This document shows, in pieces, positions 7,599 to 16,227 of a DNA stretch of 64,000 nucleotides (its first letter is position 1; each line of letters opens with the position of its first letter). The notes under the pieces were generated by a model. It was not told the DNA's origin, searched no databases, and saw only the letters and a list, made by a program, of their open reading frames with translations. The stretch is from the NCBI RefSeq assembly GCF_900104135.1, contig NZ_FNIV01000001.1:124001-188000 (forward strand), in the 5' to 3' direction. Source of the DNA: Halomonas shengliensis (lineage in GTDB: Bacteria; Pseudomonadota; Gammaproteobacteria; Pseudomonadales; Halomonadaceae). A program made the position numbers and the translations under genes.

Positions 7599-9041
7599 AT
7601 GACCCAAGATGCCACGACCTCTCAAGGCCAGCTGACGCGCGTGCTGGCCCGCAAGGATGTCCTCGCCCTGGCGTTCGGCGCCATGATCGGCTGGGGCTGG
7701 ATCGTGCTCACCGGCAGCTGGATCCAGTCCGCCGGCAGCCTCGGGGCGATCACCGCCTTCCTGATCGGCGGGCTGATCATCGTGCTGGTGGGCCTCACCT
7801 ATGCCGAGCTCGCCTCGGCGATGCCCCAGGTGGGCGGCGAACACGTCTACAGCTACCGTGCCATGGGGCACTTCGCCTCCTTCCTGTGCACCTGGGCCAT
7901 CACCCTGGGCTATGTGAGCGTGGTGGCCTTCGAGGCCGTGGCGCTGCCCACGGTTGTGGAGCACCTCTTCCCGAACTACGCGGTGGGGCACCTGTGGACC
8001 ATCAACGGCTGGGAGGTGAAGGCCACCTGGGTGGCGGTCGGCGTGGCCGGCTCACTGGCCATGATGTGGATCAACTACATCGGCGTGCGCACCGCTGCCC
8101 TGGTGCAGAAGGTGGTGACCCTGCTGATCCTGGCGGTGGGCATCCTGTTCATCACCGGGGCCCTCTTCCAGGGCAGCACCGCAACCATGCAGCCGCTTTT
8201 CAGCGTCGAGGAGGGCGTGATGGGCGGCATCATGACGGTAATCATCATGGTGCCCTTCATGTTCGTCGGCTTCGACGTGATCCCCCAGGCCGCCGAGGAG
8301 ATCAACCTGCCGTTCCGCGAGATCGGCCGGGTGCTGATGATCTCGGTGATCCTGGCGGTGTTCTGGTACGCCTTCATCATCCTTGGCACCTCGCTGATGC
8401 TCGACCCCGAGGCGCTGGGCGCGAGTTCGCTCGCCGTGCCGGATGCCATGCAGGCGGCCTTCCAGGCGCCCTGGGCCGGCAACCTGATGATCATTGCCGG
8501 TATCGCCGGCATCATCACCAGCTGGAACGCCTTCTACATCGGCGGCTCCCGGGCCATCTACGCCCTGGCGCACTCTGGCATGCTGCCCGCCTGGCTGGGC
8601 AAGCTGCACCCGACCTATCGCACGCCCACCAACGCCATCCTGGTGATGGGCATCCTCTCCGCCATCGCGCCCTTCTTCGGTCGCCCGGCGCTGGTATGGC
8701 TGGTGGTGGCCGGCGGGCTCGGGATCGTCATCGCCTACCTCTTCGTGTCGCTCTCCTTCGTGGTGCTGCGTCGCCGTGAACCGGAGATGGAGCGCCCCTT
8801 CAAGGTGCGCCAGGGCAAGCTGGTGGGTGCCCTGGCGGTGCTGCTCTCCCTGGGCCTGACCGCCATGTACCTGCCGGGCAGTCCCTCGGCGCTCTCCGCC
8901 ATCGAGTGGGCGATCTTCGCCGGCTGGATGGGGATCGGCCTGGCGCTCTACGCCTGGTCCCGCGCCCGCTATGGCACTGCCTACAGCGACGGCATGATGC
9001 AGCGCGAGCTGGCCGGGGCGGACCCCTACCAGGGCCGCTGA
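7599..9041 (+). CDS. APC-family amino acid permease
   Basis: A 480-residue inner-membrane amino acid/polyamine transporter with about 12 hydrophobic segments. The first helix has the family's substrate-binding unwound motif (FGAMIGWGWIVLTGSW). The segment PFMFVGFDVIPQAAEEINLPFR matches helix 6 of APC porters, with the charged loop after it. The start ATG follows GAGGACCAT. It is monocistronic, with a terminator after it. The neighbouring glutarate genes hint at lysine-family substrates, but the substrate cannot be read from the sequence. Confidence 0.82.
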   Translation: MTQDATTSQGQLTRVLARKDVLALAFGAMIGWGWIVLTGSWIQSAGSLGAITAFLIGGLIIVLVGLTYAELASAMPQVGGEHVYSYRAMGHFASFLCTWAITLGYVSVVAFEAVALPTVVEHLFPNYAVGHLWTINGWEVKATWVAVGVAGSLAMMWINYIGVRTAALVQKVVTLLILAVGILFITGALFQGSTATMQPLFSVEEGVMGGIMTVIIMVPFMFVGFDVIPQAAEEINLPFREIGRVLMISVILAVFWYAFIILGTSLMLDPEALGASSLAVPDAMQAAFQAPWAGNLMIIAGIAGIITSWNAFYIGGSRAIYALAHSGMLPAWLGKLHPTYRTPTNAILVMGILSAIAPFFGRPALVWLVVAGGLGIVIAYLFVSLSFVVLRRREPEMERPFKVRQGKLVGALAVLLSLGLTAMYLPGSPSALSAIEWAIFAGWMGIGLALYAWSRARYGTAYSDGMMQRELAGADPYQGR

Positions 9042-9067
9042 GCCTCGCCAGCCCCGTCGTATCGCCT

Positions 9068-9095
9068 CGAACCCCGGCCCTTGCGCCGGGGTTCG
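9068..9095 (+). terminator. terminator of the APC permease gene
   Basis: An 11-bp perfect stem (9068-9078 with 9085-9095), loop of 6, followed by GCGTTTCC. It lies 26 bp after the permease stop codon. Confidence 0.75.
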
Positions 9096-9185
9096 GCGTT
9101 TCCGGGCGCGCCGTGCCGTGGCTCTGCTTCGCCGGGTGGCACGGGTGCCGTATTTGTCAATTATACCTATTAATGTTGATGAAAT

Positions 9186-9207
9186 TTAAAAATGTAGATA
9201 TTTTTAA
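9186..9207. promoter_or_regulatory. AT-rich inverted repeat upstream of glaH
   Basis: TTAAAAAT-N6-ATTTTTAA is a perfect 8-bp inverted repeat about 33 bp before the glaH start, in a strikingly AT-rich pocket. It overlaps the motif AAAAATGTAGATAT (9188-9201), a near match of which recurs upstream of the TAXI transporter gene. It is a candidate operator for the glutarate regulon. Confidence 0.5.
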
Positions 9208-9239
9208 CGGGCAAGCCCACAAGACCCGGAGACCCTGAC

Positions 9240-10220
9240 ATGACCGTGCTGACCCAGCTTCCCGATACCGCCATGCCGCTTCCCGCCGACATCCGCGGCT
9301 TCACCCTGGCTCCTTCCGCGGCGTCGCCGCGGCTGCTGCAGCTGACGATCTCCCGCGACGTGGTCGAGGCCTTCCTCGCGGCCGTGGCCGAGTGGCCAGT
9401 GCAGGCGCTGGAGTACAAGTCGATGCTGCGCTTCCGCGTGGCGAAGGTGCTCGATGACCTGTGCGACAACACCCTGCAGCCGGTGCTGGTGAACACCTTG
9501 GTGGATCGCGCCACCGGGGGCTTGCAGGTGGTGCCGGAGGGACTGGATCGCGTCGAGCAGGCCGACGACATGGTCAAGCTGGCCACCGCGGTGGCGCACC
9601 TGATGGGGCGCTCCAACTTCGATGCCATGAGCGGCCAGTTCTACGCGCGCTTCGTGGTCAGGAACGTCGACGACTCCGACAGCTACCTGCGCCAGCCGCA
9701 CCGCGTGATGGAGCTGCACAACGACGGCACCTTCGTCGAGCAGGACACCGACTACGTGCTGATGATGAAGATCGACGAGCAGCACATGGAGGGCGGCAAC
9801 TCGCTGCTGTTGCACCTGGATGACTGGGAGGACCTGGCGCGCTTCTTCGCCGATCCGCTGGCCCATCGGCCGATGCGCTGGAGCGCGCCGCCCAGCAAGA
9901 ACGTGGTGCGCGACGTCTTCCACCCGGTGTTCGACGTCGACCGCGAGGGGCGCCCGATCATGGCCTACATCGACCAGTTCGTGCAGCCCAGGGACTTCGA
10001 GGAGGGCAACTGGCTGTGCGACCTCTCCGCGTCGCTGGAGGGCAGCCCGGCGATCCTCTCGGTGCCCAACCCGGTGGGCAGCTTCCTGCTGATCAACAAC
10101 CACTTCTGGCTGCACGGTCGCGACCGCTTCACCCCCCACCCGGAGCTGCGCCGCGAGCTGATGCGCCAGCGTGGCTACTTCACCCACGCCCGCACGCTGC
10201 GCGCTCCCGCCCGGGCGTGA
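9240..10220 (+). CDS. glaH: glutarate 2-hydroxylase (CsiD/GlaH, Fe(II)/2-oxoglutarate dioxygenase)
   Basis: A 326-residue cytoplasmic dioxygenase that hydroxylates glutarate to L-2-hydroxyglutarate, coupled to 2-oxoglutarate decarboxylation. It serves the lysine-cadaverine-glutarate route. The iron-binding facial triad is visible: His160 and Asp162 (MELHNDGTF) and His292 ([12 protein letters not shown]). Arg309 and Arg311 near the C-terminus fit the carboxylate-binding arginines of E. coli GlaH, and the length is nearly identical (325). The ATG is preceded by GGAG. It is followed by lhgO, the next enzyme. The other pathway genes (lysine decarboxylase and the gabT/gabD route) are not in the window. 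Confidence 0.92.
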   Translation: MTVLTQLPDTAMPLPADIRGFTLAPSAASPRLLQLTISRDVVEAFLAAVAEWPVQALEYKSMLRFRVAKVLDDLCDNTLQPVLVNTLVDRATGGLQVVPEGLDRVEQADDMVKLATAVAHLMGRSNFDAMSGQFYARFVVRNVDDSDSYLRQPHRVMELHNDGTFVEQDTDYVLMMKIDEQHMEGGNSLLLHLDDWEDLARFFADPLAHRPMRWSAPPSKNVVRDVFHPVFDVDREGRPIMAYIDQFVQPRDFEEGNWLCDLSASLEGSPAILSVPNPVGSFLLINNHFWLHGRDRFTPHPELRRELMRQRGYFTHARTLRAPARA

Positions 10221-10326
10221 GGTGACGGCCGCCGTCGCGGCCGTCAAGATAGCCTGTCCGGCCACGCCGATGGCGGCGTGGCCGTTGCCTTTACCAGCCC
10301 GTTCCCGGGTCAAGCAGAGGGGTGAC

Positions 10327-11523
10327 ATGCACGACTTCATCATCATCGGCGGCGGCATCCTTGGCATGTCCACCGCCATGCAGCTCAAGCAGGCCTATCC
10401 CGACAGCAAGATGCTGTTGTTGGAGAAGGAGACTGGCCCGGCCCGTCACCAGACCGGCCACAACAGCGGGGTGATCCATGCCGGGGTCTACTACACCCCG
10501 GGCAGCCTCAAGGCGCGCTTCTGCCTGGAGGGCAATCGGGCCACCAAGGCGTTCTGCGACGAGCACGGCATCGCCTACGACACCTGCGGCAAGCTGCTGG
10601 TGGCCACCAGCGAGCTGGAGATGGAGCGCATGAAGGCACTGTGGGAGCGCACCGCCGCCAACGGCCTCACGCGAGAGTGGCTCTCCGCCGGGGAGCTGGC
10701 CGAGCGCGAGCCCAACATCACCGGGCTCGGCGGGATCTTCGTGCCCTCCAGCGGCATCGTCGACTACGCCGCGGTGACCCGGGCCATGGCCGCCGAGTTC
10801 GAGCGGATGGGCGGGGAGATCCGCTATGGCGCCGAGGTGACCGCGCTGGAGGAGCGTCGCCAGGAGGTGGTGGTGGGCAGCGGCGCCGGGACCTTCACGG
10901 GGCGCTACCTGGTGAGCTGCTCGGGGCTGATGGCCGACCGGGTGGTGCGCCTGCTGGGCCAGGAGCCCGGCTTCACCATCTGCCCCTTCCGCGGCGAGTA
11001 CTACCGGCTGCCGGAGAAGCACAACGCCATCGTCAACCACCTGATCTACCCGATTCCCGACCCCGCCATGCCCTTCCTGGGGGTGCACCTGACACGGATG
11101 ATCGACGGCTCGGTCACGGTGGGCCCCAACGCGGTGCTGGCCTTCAAGCGCGAGGGCTATCGTCGGCGCGACGTGTCCCTGGGCGACATGGCGAGGATGT
11201 TCAGCGACCCCGGCATCCTCAAGGTGCTGGGGCGCAACCTGCGTCCGGGCCTCACCGAGATGAAGAACTCGCTGCACAAGCGCGGCTACCTCGAGCTGGT
11301 GCGCAAGTACTGCCCGAGCCTGACGCTCGGGGACCTCGAGCCCTATCCGGCCGGGGTACGCGCCCAGGCGGTCTCCCGCGACGGCAAGCTGGTGGACGAC
11401 TTCCTGTTCGTCAACACGCGGCGCACGGTGAACGTGGGCAATGCCCCGTCGCCGGCGGCCACCTCGGCGCTGCCCATCGGGGCCCATATCGTCGACAAGG
11501 TGCGCGAGATGGTCGCGGCGTGA
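10327..11523 (+). CDS. lhgO: L-2-hydroxyglutarate oxidase/dehydrogenase
   Basis: A 398-residue FAD enzyme of the DAO fold that oxidises L-2-hydroxyglutarate to 2-oxoglutarate and feeds electrons to the quinone pool. The N-terminal dinucleotide motif is FIIIGGGILGMSTAMQL. The HQTGHNSGVIHAGVYY segment and the C-terminal AGVRAQAVSRDGKLVDDF are strong LhgO signatures. ATG 10327 sits after GAGGGGTG and directly before the FAD motif; the frame remains open upstream but without homologous sequence. Paired with glaH it completes glutarate to 2-oxoglutarate conversion, and it removes a product that is toxic when it accumulates. Confidence 0.9.
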   Translation: MHDFIIIGGGILGMSTAMQLKQAYPDSKMLLLEKETGPARHQTGHNSGVIHAGVYYTPGSLKARFCLEGNRATKAFCDEHGIAYDTCGKLLVATSELEMERMKALWERTAANGLTREWLSAGELAEREPNITGLGGIFVPSSGIVDYAAVTRAMAAEFERMGGEIRYGAEVTALEERRQEVVVGSGAGTFTGRYLVSCSGLMADRVVRLLGQEPGFTICPFRGEYYRLPEKHNAIVNHLIYPIPDPAMPFLGVHLTRMIDGSVTVGPNAVLAFKREGYRRRDVSLGDMARMFSDPGILKVLGRNLRPGLTEMKNSLHKRGYLELVRKYCPSLTLGDLEPYPAGVRAQAVSRDGKLVDDFLFVNTRRTVNVGNAPSPAATSALPIGAHIVDKVREMVAA

Positions 11524-11558
11524 CGGCCGCGACCATGGTGGCATTGCTGAAATTCTCG

Positions 11559-11572
11559 AAAAACGTAGAAAT
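11559..11572 (+). promoter_or_regulatory. second copy of the glaH-promoter motif, upstream of the TAXI transporter
   Basis: AAAAACGTAGAAAT matches 12 of 14 positions of AAAAATGTAGATAT in the glaH promoter, on the same strand. It lies about 108 bp upstream of the transporter start. Shared regulation is inferred. Confidence 0.4.
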
Positions 11573-11679
11573 CATGGTGTTCGTCTCTCACGCAGCCCGC
11601 GTGCTAGCTTGAGTCAGGACGTCGACCACTGCGTCGACAACGACAATACTCCAACTGGTTCCAGGACCGGAGGAACGCC

Positions 11680-12645
11680 ATGAAAGCCATGAAGTATGCC
11701 GTCGCCGCCTCGCTGATCGCGACGGCCCCGCTGGCCGTCGCCCAGCAGCAGCTCTCCGTCGCCACCGGCGGCACCGGCGGCACCTACTACCCGCTGGGCG
11801 GTGGCCTGGCGGAGATGATCGGCAAGCATATCGAGGGCTATGAAGCCGTCGCCGAGGTCACCGGCGCCTCGGTGGAGAACATGGGGCTGGTGTGGCGCGG
11901 TGACTCCGACCTCGCCCTGGCCCTGGCCGACACCGTCCACCAGGCCTACACCGGCACCGGCGACTTCGAGGGCCGCCAGCTCGAGAACATCCGCGCCCTG
12001 GCCTCGGTCTACCCCAACGCCGTGCAGATCGTCACCCTGGCCGACTCCGGCATCGAGAGCCTCTCCGACCTCGAGGGCAAGGTGGTCTCGGTGGGCGCAC
12101 CCGGCAGCGGCACCGAGCTCAACGCCCGCGCGCTGCTCGAGGCCAATGGCATCACCTACGACGACTTCGACCCGCGCCGTCTCAACTTCAACGAGACCGC
12201 CGACGCCATCCGCGACGGCGACATCGACGCCGGCTTCTGGAGCGTGGGGCCGCCCACCAGCTCGATCATGAACCTGGCGACCACCCGCGACATCCGCCTG
12301 ATCGGCCTCAGCGACGAGGAGGTGGCCAACGCCCGCGAGGAGGTCTCGGTGTTCGCCCCCTACGAGCTGCGCGCCGGCCTCTACGAGGGCATGGAAGAGG
12401 GCGTGCAGAGCATCGGCATCCCCAACGTGCTGGCGGTGAGCAGCGAGATGGACGAGGAGCTCGCCTACCAGATCACCAAGATGCTCTTCGAGCGCACCGA
12501 CGAGCTGATCGAGGTGCACCCGGCCGCCAACGACACCACCGTGAAGTTCGCCGTCGACTCCACCCCGATCGCCTTCCACCCCGGCGCGCTGCGCTACTAC
12601 GAGGAGGTCGGCGCCGAGGTCCAGGATCACCAGCGTCCTGAATGA
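11680..12645 (+). CDS. TAXI-family TRAP transporter substrate-binding protein
   Basis: A 321-residue periplasmic binding protein with an N-terminal signal peptide (MKAMKYAVAASLIATAPLAVAQ, cleavage about residue 21). The mature start LSVATGGTGGTYYPLGGGLAEMI is the classic TAXI signature, and VSVGAPGSGTELNARALLE is the second lobe hallmark. It delivers the substrate to the fused permease encoded at 13168. The ribosome site is GGAGG at about -10. The stop overlaps the next gene (ATGA), so they are coupled. Known TAXI substrates include glutamate and 2-oxoglutarate; the adjacent glutarate genes suggest a C5 dicarboxylate. Confidence 0.88.
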   Translation: MKAMKYAVAASLIATAPLAVAQQQLSVATGGTGGTYYPLGGGLAEMIGKHIEGYEAVAEVTGASVENMGLVWRGDSDLALALADTVHQAYTGTGDFEGRQLENIRALASVYPNAVQIVTLADSGIESLSDLEGKVVSVGAPGSGTELNARALLEANGITYDDFDPRRLNFNETADAIRDGDIDAGFWSVGPPTSSIMNLATTRDIRLIGLSDEEVANAREEVSVFAPYELRAGLYEGMEEGVQSIGIPNVLAVSSEMDEELAYQITKMLFERTDELIEVHPAANDTTVKFAVDSTPIAFHPGALRYYEEVGAEVQDHQRPE

Positions 12646-13139
12646 TGCGTGACACGCGCCACCTGGCAGGGCGGGCCCGGCTGCTCGCCCTGCTGCTGTG
12701 TGCGGGCCTCGTCCTGGCCGGTCCCGTGGCCGGCCAGGACGAGGCCCGCCTGGTGGTGAGCAGCGCGGCGGGCGAGCCCCTGGTGACGCTGCCGATGGCC
12801 GAGGGCGAGGGGTGGTGCCTGGAGTGGAACCACTCGGTGGAGGGCTTCGCGGTCCTCGACTGCTATCGCCACCGCGACGGGCGCATGGTGCTCGAACGCA
12901 GCCACCTGCCGGACTTCGCCGCCGGCCTCGACCACATTCCCGGCCGCGGCCGCCAGGTCTCCGACGGCGAGGGCGGCTACTGGATCGAGGACCTCGACGA
13001 GCCGGTCCCGGGCAACGCCTATCGCCTGCGGGTCGGCAGCCTCGCCGTCGACCACCGCCTGGTGGTGGATGGCGAGCGCATCAGCCTGAGCCGCCTGGCT
13101 GCCGACCGCGCGGTGACCCTGCGCCTCGTCACCCCCTGA
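12642..13139 (+). CDS. DUF1850 domain protein, exported
   Basis: A 165-residue protein with an N-terminal hydrophobic signal (LLALLLCAGLVLAGPVAG, ending near residue 32). The remaining domain contains WCLEWNHSVEGFAVLDCYR and a C-terminal GERISL stretch, which fit DUF1850. This domain is recurrently encoded between TAXI binding proteins and the fused 4TM/12TM TRAP permeases. Its function is unknown; an accessory role in substrate delivery is plausible. Start codons at 12642 and 12645 (ATGATG) are both possible, overlapping the upstream stop. Confidence 0.75.
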   Translation: MMRDTRHLAGRARLLALLLCAGLVLAGPVAGQDEARLVVSSAAGEPLVTLPMAEGEGWCLEWNHSVEGFAVLDCYRHRDGRMVLERSHLPDFAAGLDHIPGRGRQVSDGEGGYWIEDLDEPVPGNAYRLRVGSLAVDHRLVVDGERISLSRLAADRAVTLRLVTP

Positions 13140-13167
13140 CCGAACCCACGACCCTGAGAGAACCACG

Positions 13168-15168
13168 ATGAGCGAAACGGGCAACTCCCCCGTCGTCCCC
13201 GGCAGCCAGTCCAACCACGCCCGATCGGTGCTGTGGCTGATCACCCTGGTGGCGGTGGGCCTGTCGCTATTCCAGCTCTACTCCGCCGGCATCCAGCCGC
13301 TGGGGCTCTTCTACCAGCGCAGCATCCACCTGATGCTGATCATGATGCTGGCCTTCCTGATGTTCCCGGTGTTCGGCCCGCGCCGCGCGCGGGGGCTGGC
13401 CGGCTGGCTGCTGGACGCCATCTTCCTGGCCGGGGCCCTGGTCACCGGTGGCTATCTGGTGCTCTACCTCGACGAGATCATCAACCGTGCCGGCTTCTGG
13501 AGCCAGACCGACATCGTGGTGGGCTGCATCGCCACGCTCACCGTGCTGGAGGCGGCACGCCGTGCGGTGGGGCTGGGCATGACGGTGATCGGGGTGATCG
13601 CGATCCTCTACGCCTTCGCCGGCCCCCGCGGCGACCTGCCGTGGCTGGGGGAGTGGCTGCCGGGCATCCTGGAGCATCGTGGCTACAGCCTGGATCGCCT
13701 GGTGGGGCAGCTCTACCTGGGGCAGGAGGGGATCTTCGGCCTGCCCATGGGGGTGGCCGCCACCTACATCTTCATCTTCGTGCTGTTCGGCGCCTTCCTG
13801 GAGATCACCGGCGCCGGCAAGTTCTTCATCGACCTGGCCTACGCCGCCACCGGCCGCCAGCGGGGCGGCCCGGCCAAGGCGGCGGTGATCGCGTCGGCGG
13901 GCATGGGCTCCATCTCCGGCAGCGCCATCGCCAACGTGGTGACCACCGGGGCCTTCACCATCCCGCTGATGAAGCGCCTGGGCTATCGCCCCCACCAGGC
14001 CGGCGGCATCGAGGCGGCGGCCTCCACCGGCGGCCAGATCATGCCGCCGCTGATGGGCGCCGGTGCCTTCCTGATCGCCGAGTACACGCGGATGCCCTAC
14101 CTGGAGGTGGTCAAGGTCAGCATCCTGCCGGCGGTCATGTACTTCGGCACCGTCTACCTCTTCGTGCACATCATCGCCCTCAAGCAGGGGATGCAGGGCA
14201 TGGCCCGCTCGGAGCTGCCCCAGATGCGCGACGTGATGGCCTACGGCTGGCACTTCCTGCTGCCGCTGGCGGTGCTGGTGGTGCTGCTGGTGATGAACCT
14301 CTCGCCGATGCGGGTGGGCTACTTCGCTATCCTCACCATGCTGGGCGTGGCGGTGCTGCGCTTCCTGGTGTGGTTCTTCTTCGTGGCGCCGGGGGAGGGC
14401 CAGCCGGTGACCGGCGAGCGGCTGGCCACCGCCACCCGCAACGGCCTGGTCAGGCTGGTGGAGGGCCTCGAGCTCGGCGCGCGCAACGCCGTGGCGGTCT
14501 CCATGGCCTGTGCGGTGGCCGGCATCATCGTCGGCGTGGTGGGGCTGACCGGCCTGGGGCTGAAGTTCTCCTCCATGATGCTGGCCTTCTCCGGCGGCAA
14601 CCTGCTGCTGGCGCTGGTCATGGTGCTGCTGGCCAGCCTGGTGCTGGGCATGGGGCTGCCGGTCACCGCCAGCTACATCGTGCTGATCGTGCTGGTGGGC
14701 CCGGCGCTCACCGCCGAGTTCGGCGTGCCGCTGCTGATCGCCCACCTGGTGGTGTTCTGGTACTCCCAGGATTCCAACGTCACCCCGCCCATCGCCCTGG
14801 CCGGCTTCGCCGGGGCGGCTATCGCCGGGGCCAAGCCCATGGAGACGGGCTTCCAGGCCTGGAAGTTCGCCAAGGGGCTCTACCTGATCCCGCTGTTCAT
14901 GGTCTACAACCCGGAGATCATCATGGGCGGGCCCTGGCCGCTGCTGATCTGGACGGCGCTGACCGGCTTCCTGGCCCTGGGGGCCTTCGCCGCGGCGCTG
15001 GAGGGGTACCTCTTCACCCGCATGGGCTGGCCGCTGCGGGTGCTGCTGCTGCCGGCGATCGTGGCGGTGTTCTACCCCAGCCTGATGGTGGAGGCGGCCG
15101 GCGCCGCGGTGATGCTGGTGGTGCTCCTCGGCAACTGGCTGGCCAGCCGGCGTGCCGCCATGGCCTGA
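13168..15168 (+). CDS. TRAP transporter fused permease (4TM/12TM type)
   Basis: A 666-residue integral membrane protein in which the small (DctQ-like) and large (DctM-like) TRAP permease domains are fused. The N-terminal ~4 helices are followed by a long DctM part. The latter contains GSISGSAIANVVTTGAFTIP and ASTGGQIMPPLMGAGAFLIAEY, the conserved DctM motif. It uses an ion gradient, presumably sodium in a halophile, to import the substrate captured by the TAXI protein. The ATG has GAGAGAACC just before it. It is the last gene of this three-gene operon, with a strong terminator 16 bp after it. Confidence 0.9.
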   Translation: MSETGNSPVVPGSQSNHARSVLWLITLVAVGLSLFQLYSAGIQPLGLFYQRSIHLMLIMMLAFLMFPVFGPRRARGLAGWLLDAIFLAGALVTGGYLVLYLDEIINRAGFWSQTDIVVGCIATLTVLEAARRAVGLGMTVIGVIAILYAFAGPRGDLPWLGEWLPGILEHRGYSLDRLVGQLYLGQEGIFGLPMGVAATYIFIFVLFGAFLEITGAGKFFIDLAYAATGRQRGGPAKAAVIASAGMGSISGSAIANVVTTGAFTIPLMKRLGYRPHQAGGIEAAASTGGQIMPPLMGAGAFLIAEYTRMPYLEVVKVSILPAVMYFGTVYLFVHIIALKQGMQGMARSELPQMRDVMAYGWHFLLPLAVLVVLLVMNLSPMRVGYFAILTMLGVAVLRFLVWFFFVAPGEGQPVTGERLATATRNGLVRLVEGLELGARNAVAVSMACAVAGIIVGVVGLTGLGLKFSSMMLAFSGGNLLLALVMVLLASLVLGMGLPVTASYIVLIVLVGPALTAEFGVPLLIAHLVVFWYSQDSNVTPPIALAGFAGAAIAGAKPMETGFQAWKFAKGLYLIPLFMVYNPEIIMGGPWPLLIWTALTGFLALGAFAAALEGYLFTRMGWPLRVLLLPAIVAVFYPSLMVEAAGAAVMLVVLLGNWLASRRAAMA

Positions 15169-15184
15169 GCAGACCCTTCGAGCG

Positions 15185-15218
15185 ACGCGGCCCGCCCGGG
15201 AATCCGGGCGGGCCGCGT
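15185..15218. terminator. bidirectional terminator between the TRAP permease and the Glu/Ala-rich lipoprotein
   Basis: A perfect 15-bp GC-rich stem (15185-15199 with 15204-15218) and 4-nt loop, placed between convergent genes. Confidence 0.75.
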
Positions 15219-15240
15219 CGTGTCAGGGCCGGGGAAAGGC

Positions 15241-15987
15241 CTACTGGGTAGTGGTCTCGGCCTCTGCCTCGACCTCGGCTTCCGCGCCCTCGCCGCCGGA
15301 GGTCATCTCGCGGGCCTCCTCGACCAGCTCGCCGGCCTTCTCCTTGGCCGCCTCCACGGCGTCGGCGGTCACCTCACGGGCGGACTCGACGGCATCGGCG
15401 GTGGCATCGCGGGCGGCGTCCAGGGCGCTTCCGGTCTCGGCGGCGGCCTCGTCGCCAACCTGCTCGGCGTCGGCGGCGGCCTCGCTGGCCTCCTGGGCGG
15501 CCTCGTCACCGGCCTCCTCCAGCGTCTCGCCGGTGGCCTCGGCGGCCTGTTCGGTCTCGGCAGCCGCCTCGTCCAGGGCCTGCTCGGTCTCGGCGGCGGC
15601 TTCCTCGCCAACCTGCTCGGCGTCGGCGGCGGCCTCGCTGGCCTCCTGGGCGGCCTCGTCACCGGCCTGCTCCAGCGCCTCGCCGGTCGCCTCGGCGGCC
15701 TGTTCGGTCTCGGCAGTCGCCTCGTCCAGGGCCTCCTCGGTCTCGGCGGCGGCGTCATCCAGCATCTCGCCGGCCTCCTCGGTGGCCTCCTCCAGCTCGG
15801 CCTCCGCGGCCTCGGTGGCGTCGGCGGCGGCCTCGGCGGTCTCCTCGGCGGCCTGTTCCGCCGAGTCCATGGCCTGCTGGGCCTCCTGCTCGACGGCCTC
15901 CTCCTGCTGGGTGTTCTCCTTGCCGTCGCAGCCGGCGAGCAGCAGCGATCCGGCGAGTACCGCGGTAACGATCAGGGTGCGCTTCAT
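15241..15987 (-). CDS. Glu/Ala-rich repeat lipoprotein
   Basis: A 248-residue predicted lipoprotein. The signal MKRTLIVTAVLAGSLLLAGCDG has a lipobox (LLAGC) with Cys20 as the lipidation site. The rest is almost entirely Ala, Glu, Gln, Asp and Thr in units such as AAAETEQALDEA, predicted to form a long acidic amphipathic helix or coiled coil. The nucleotide sequence contains a 153-bp (51-codon) tandem duplication plus a degenerate third start. ATG 15987 follows AAGGAGACAGACC; the frame is open 16 codons further up without a better site. It resembles LEA- or apolipoprotein-like stress proteins in composition only. Its strong acidity fits a halophile envelope. Function unknown. Confidence 0.75.
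   Translation of the reverse strand: MKRTLIVTAVLAGSLLLAGCDGKENTQQEEAVEQEAQQAMDSAEQAAEETAEAAADATEAAEAELEEATEEAGEMLDDAAAETEEALDEATAETEQAAEATGEALEQAGDEAAQEASEAAADAEQVGEEAAAETEQALDEAAAETEQAAEATGETLEEAGDEAAQEASEAAADAEQVGDEAAAETGSALDAARDATADAVESAREVTADAVEAAKEKAGELVEEAREMTSGGEGAEAEVEAEAETTTQ
15432..15737. repeat. 153-bp tandem repeat, two copies, inside the lipoprotein gene
   Basis: Copy one is 15432-15584 and copy two 15585-15737, in the same register. A degraded third copy begins at 15738. The unit is 51 codons, so the frame is preserved, and the copies differ at scattered single bases. Confidence 0.85.
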
Positions 15988-16127
15988 GGTCTGTCTCCTT
16001 GTTGGCTTGCCGATGGGCGTCTCCGTGCTGCCCACTCCTCTCGACCTTAGCAGTCATCGACGCACATAGCATGGAACCATCTGTCTCTTTAAGGCGACAT
16101 CTCTGGTCGGTTGTCCGGCTGGTCAAG

Positions 16128-16156
16128 GTGACGGGCCAGGTCCGCGGGGCTAGAAT
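16128..16156 (+). promoter_or_regulatory. sigma-70-like promoter of purEK
   Basis: GTGACG (16128-16133) matches four of six -35 positions. TAGAAT (16151-16156) is a good -10. The spacer is 17 bp, and the promoter lies about 70 bp before the purE start. Confidence 0.5.
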
Positions 16157-16227
16157 GTGCGGCTTTCCTTTCGCACTCTTTACCGCATCCATCCATCGCA
16201 TCAAAGGCAGTTGCCGAGGAGCCGTGC

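Noticed and set aside
15432-15737. Possible CRISPR-like or minisatellite array
   Set aside because: The two 153-bp units are directly adjacent coding repeats without spacers, explained by in-frame duplication in the lipoprotein gene.
15152-16069. Plus-strand Ser/Ala-rich and Gly/Leu-rich frames opposite the acidic lipoprotein
   Set aside because: They mirror the repeat in the minus-strand gene, which alone has a lipobox signal and ribosome site.
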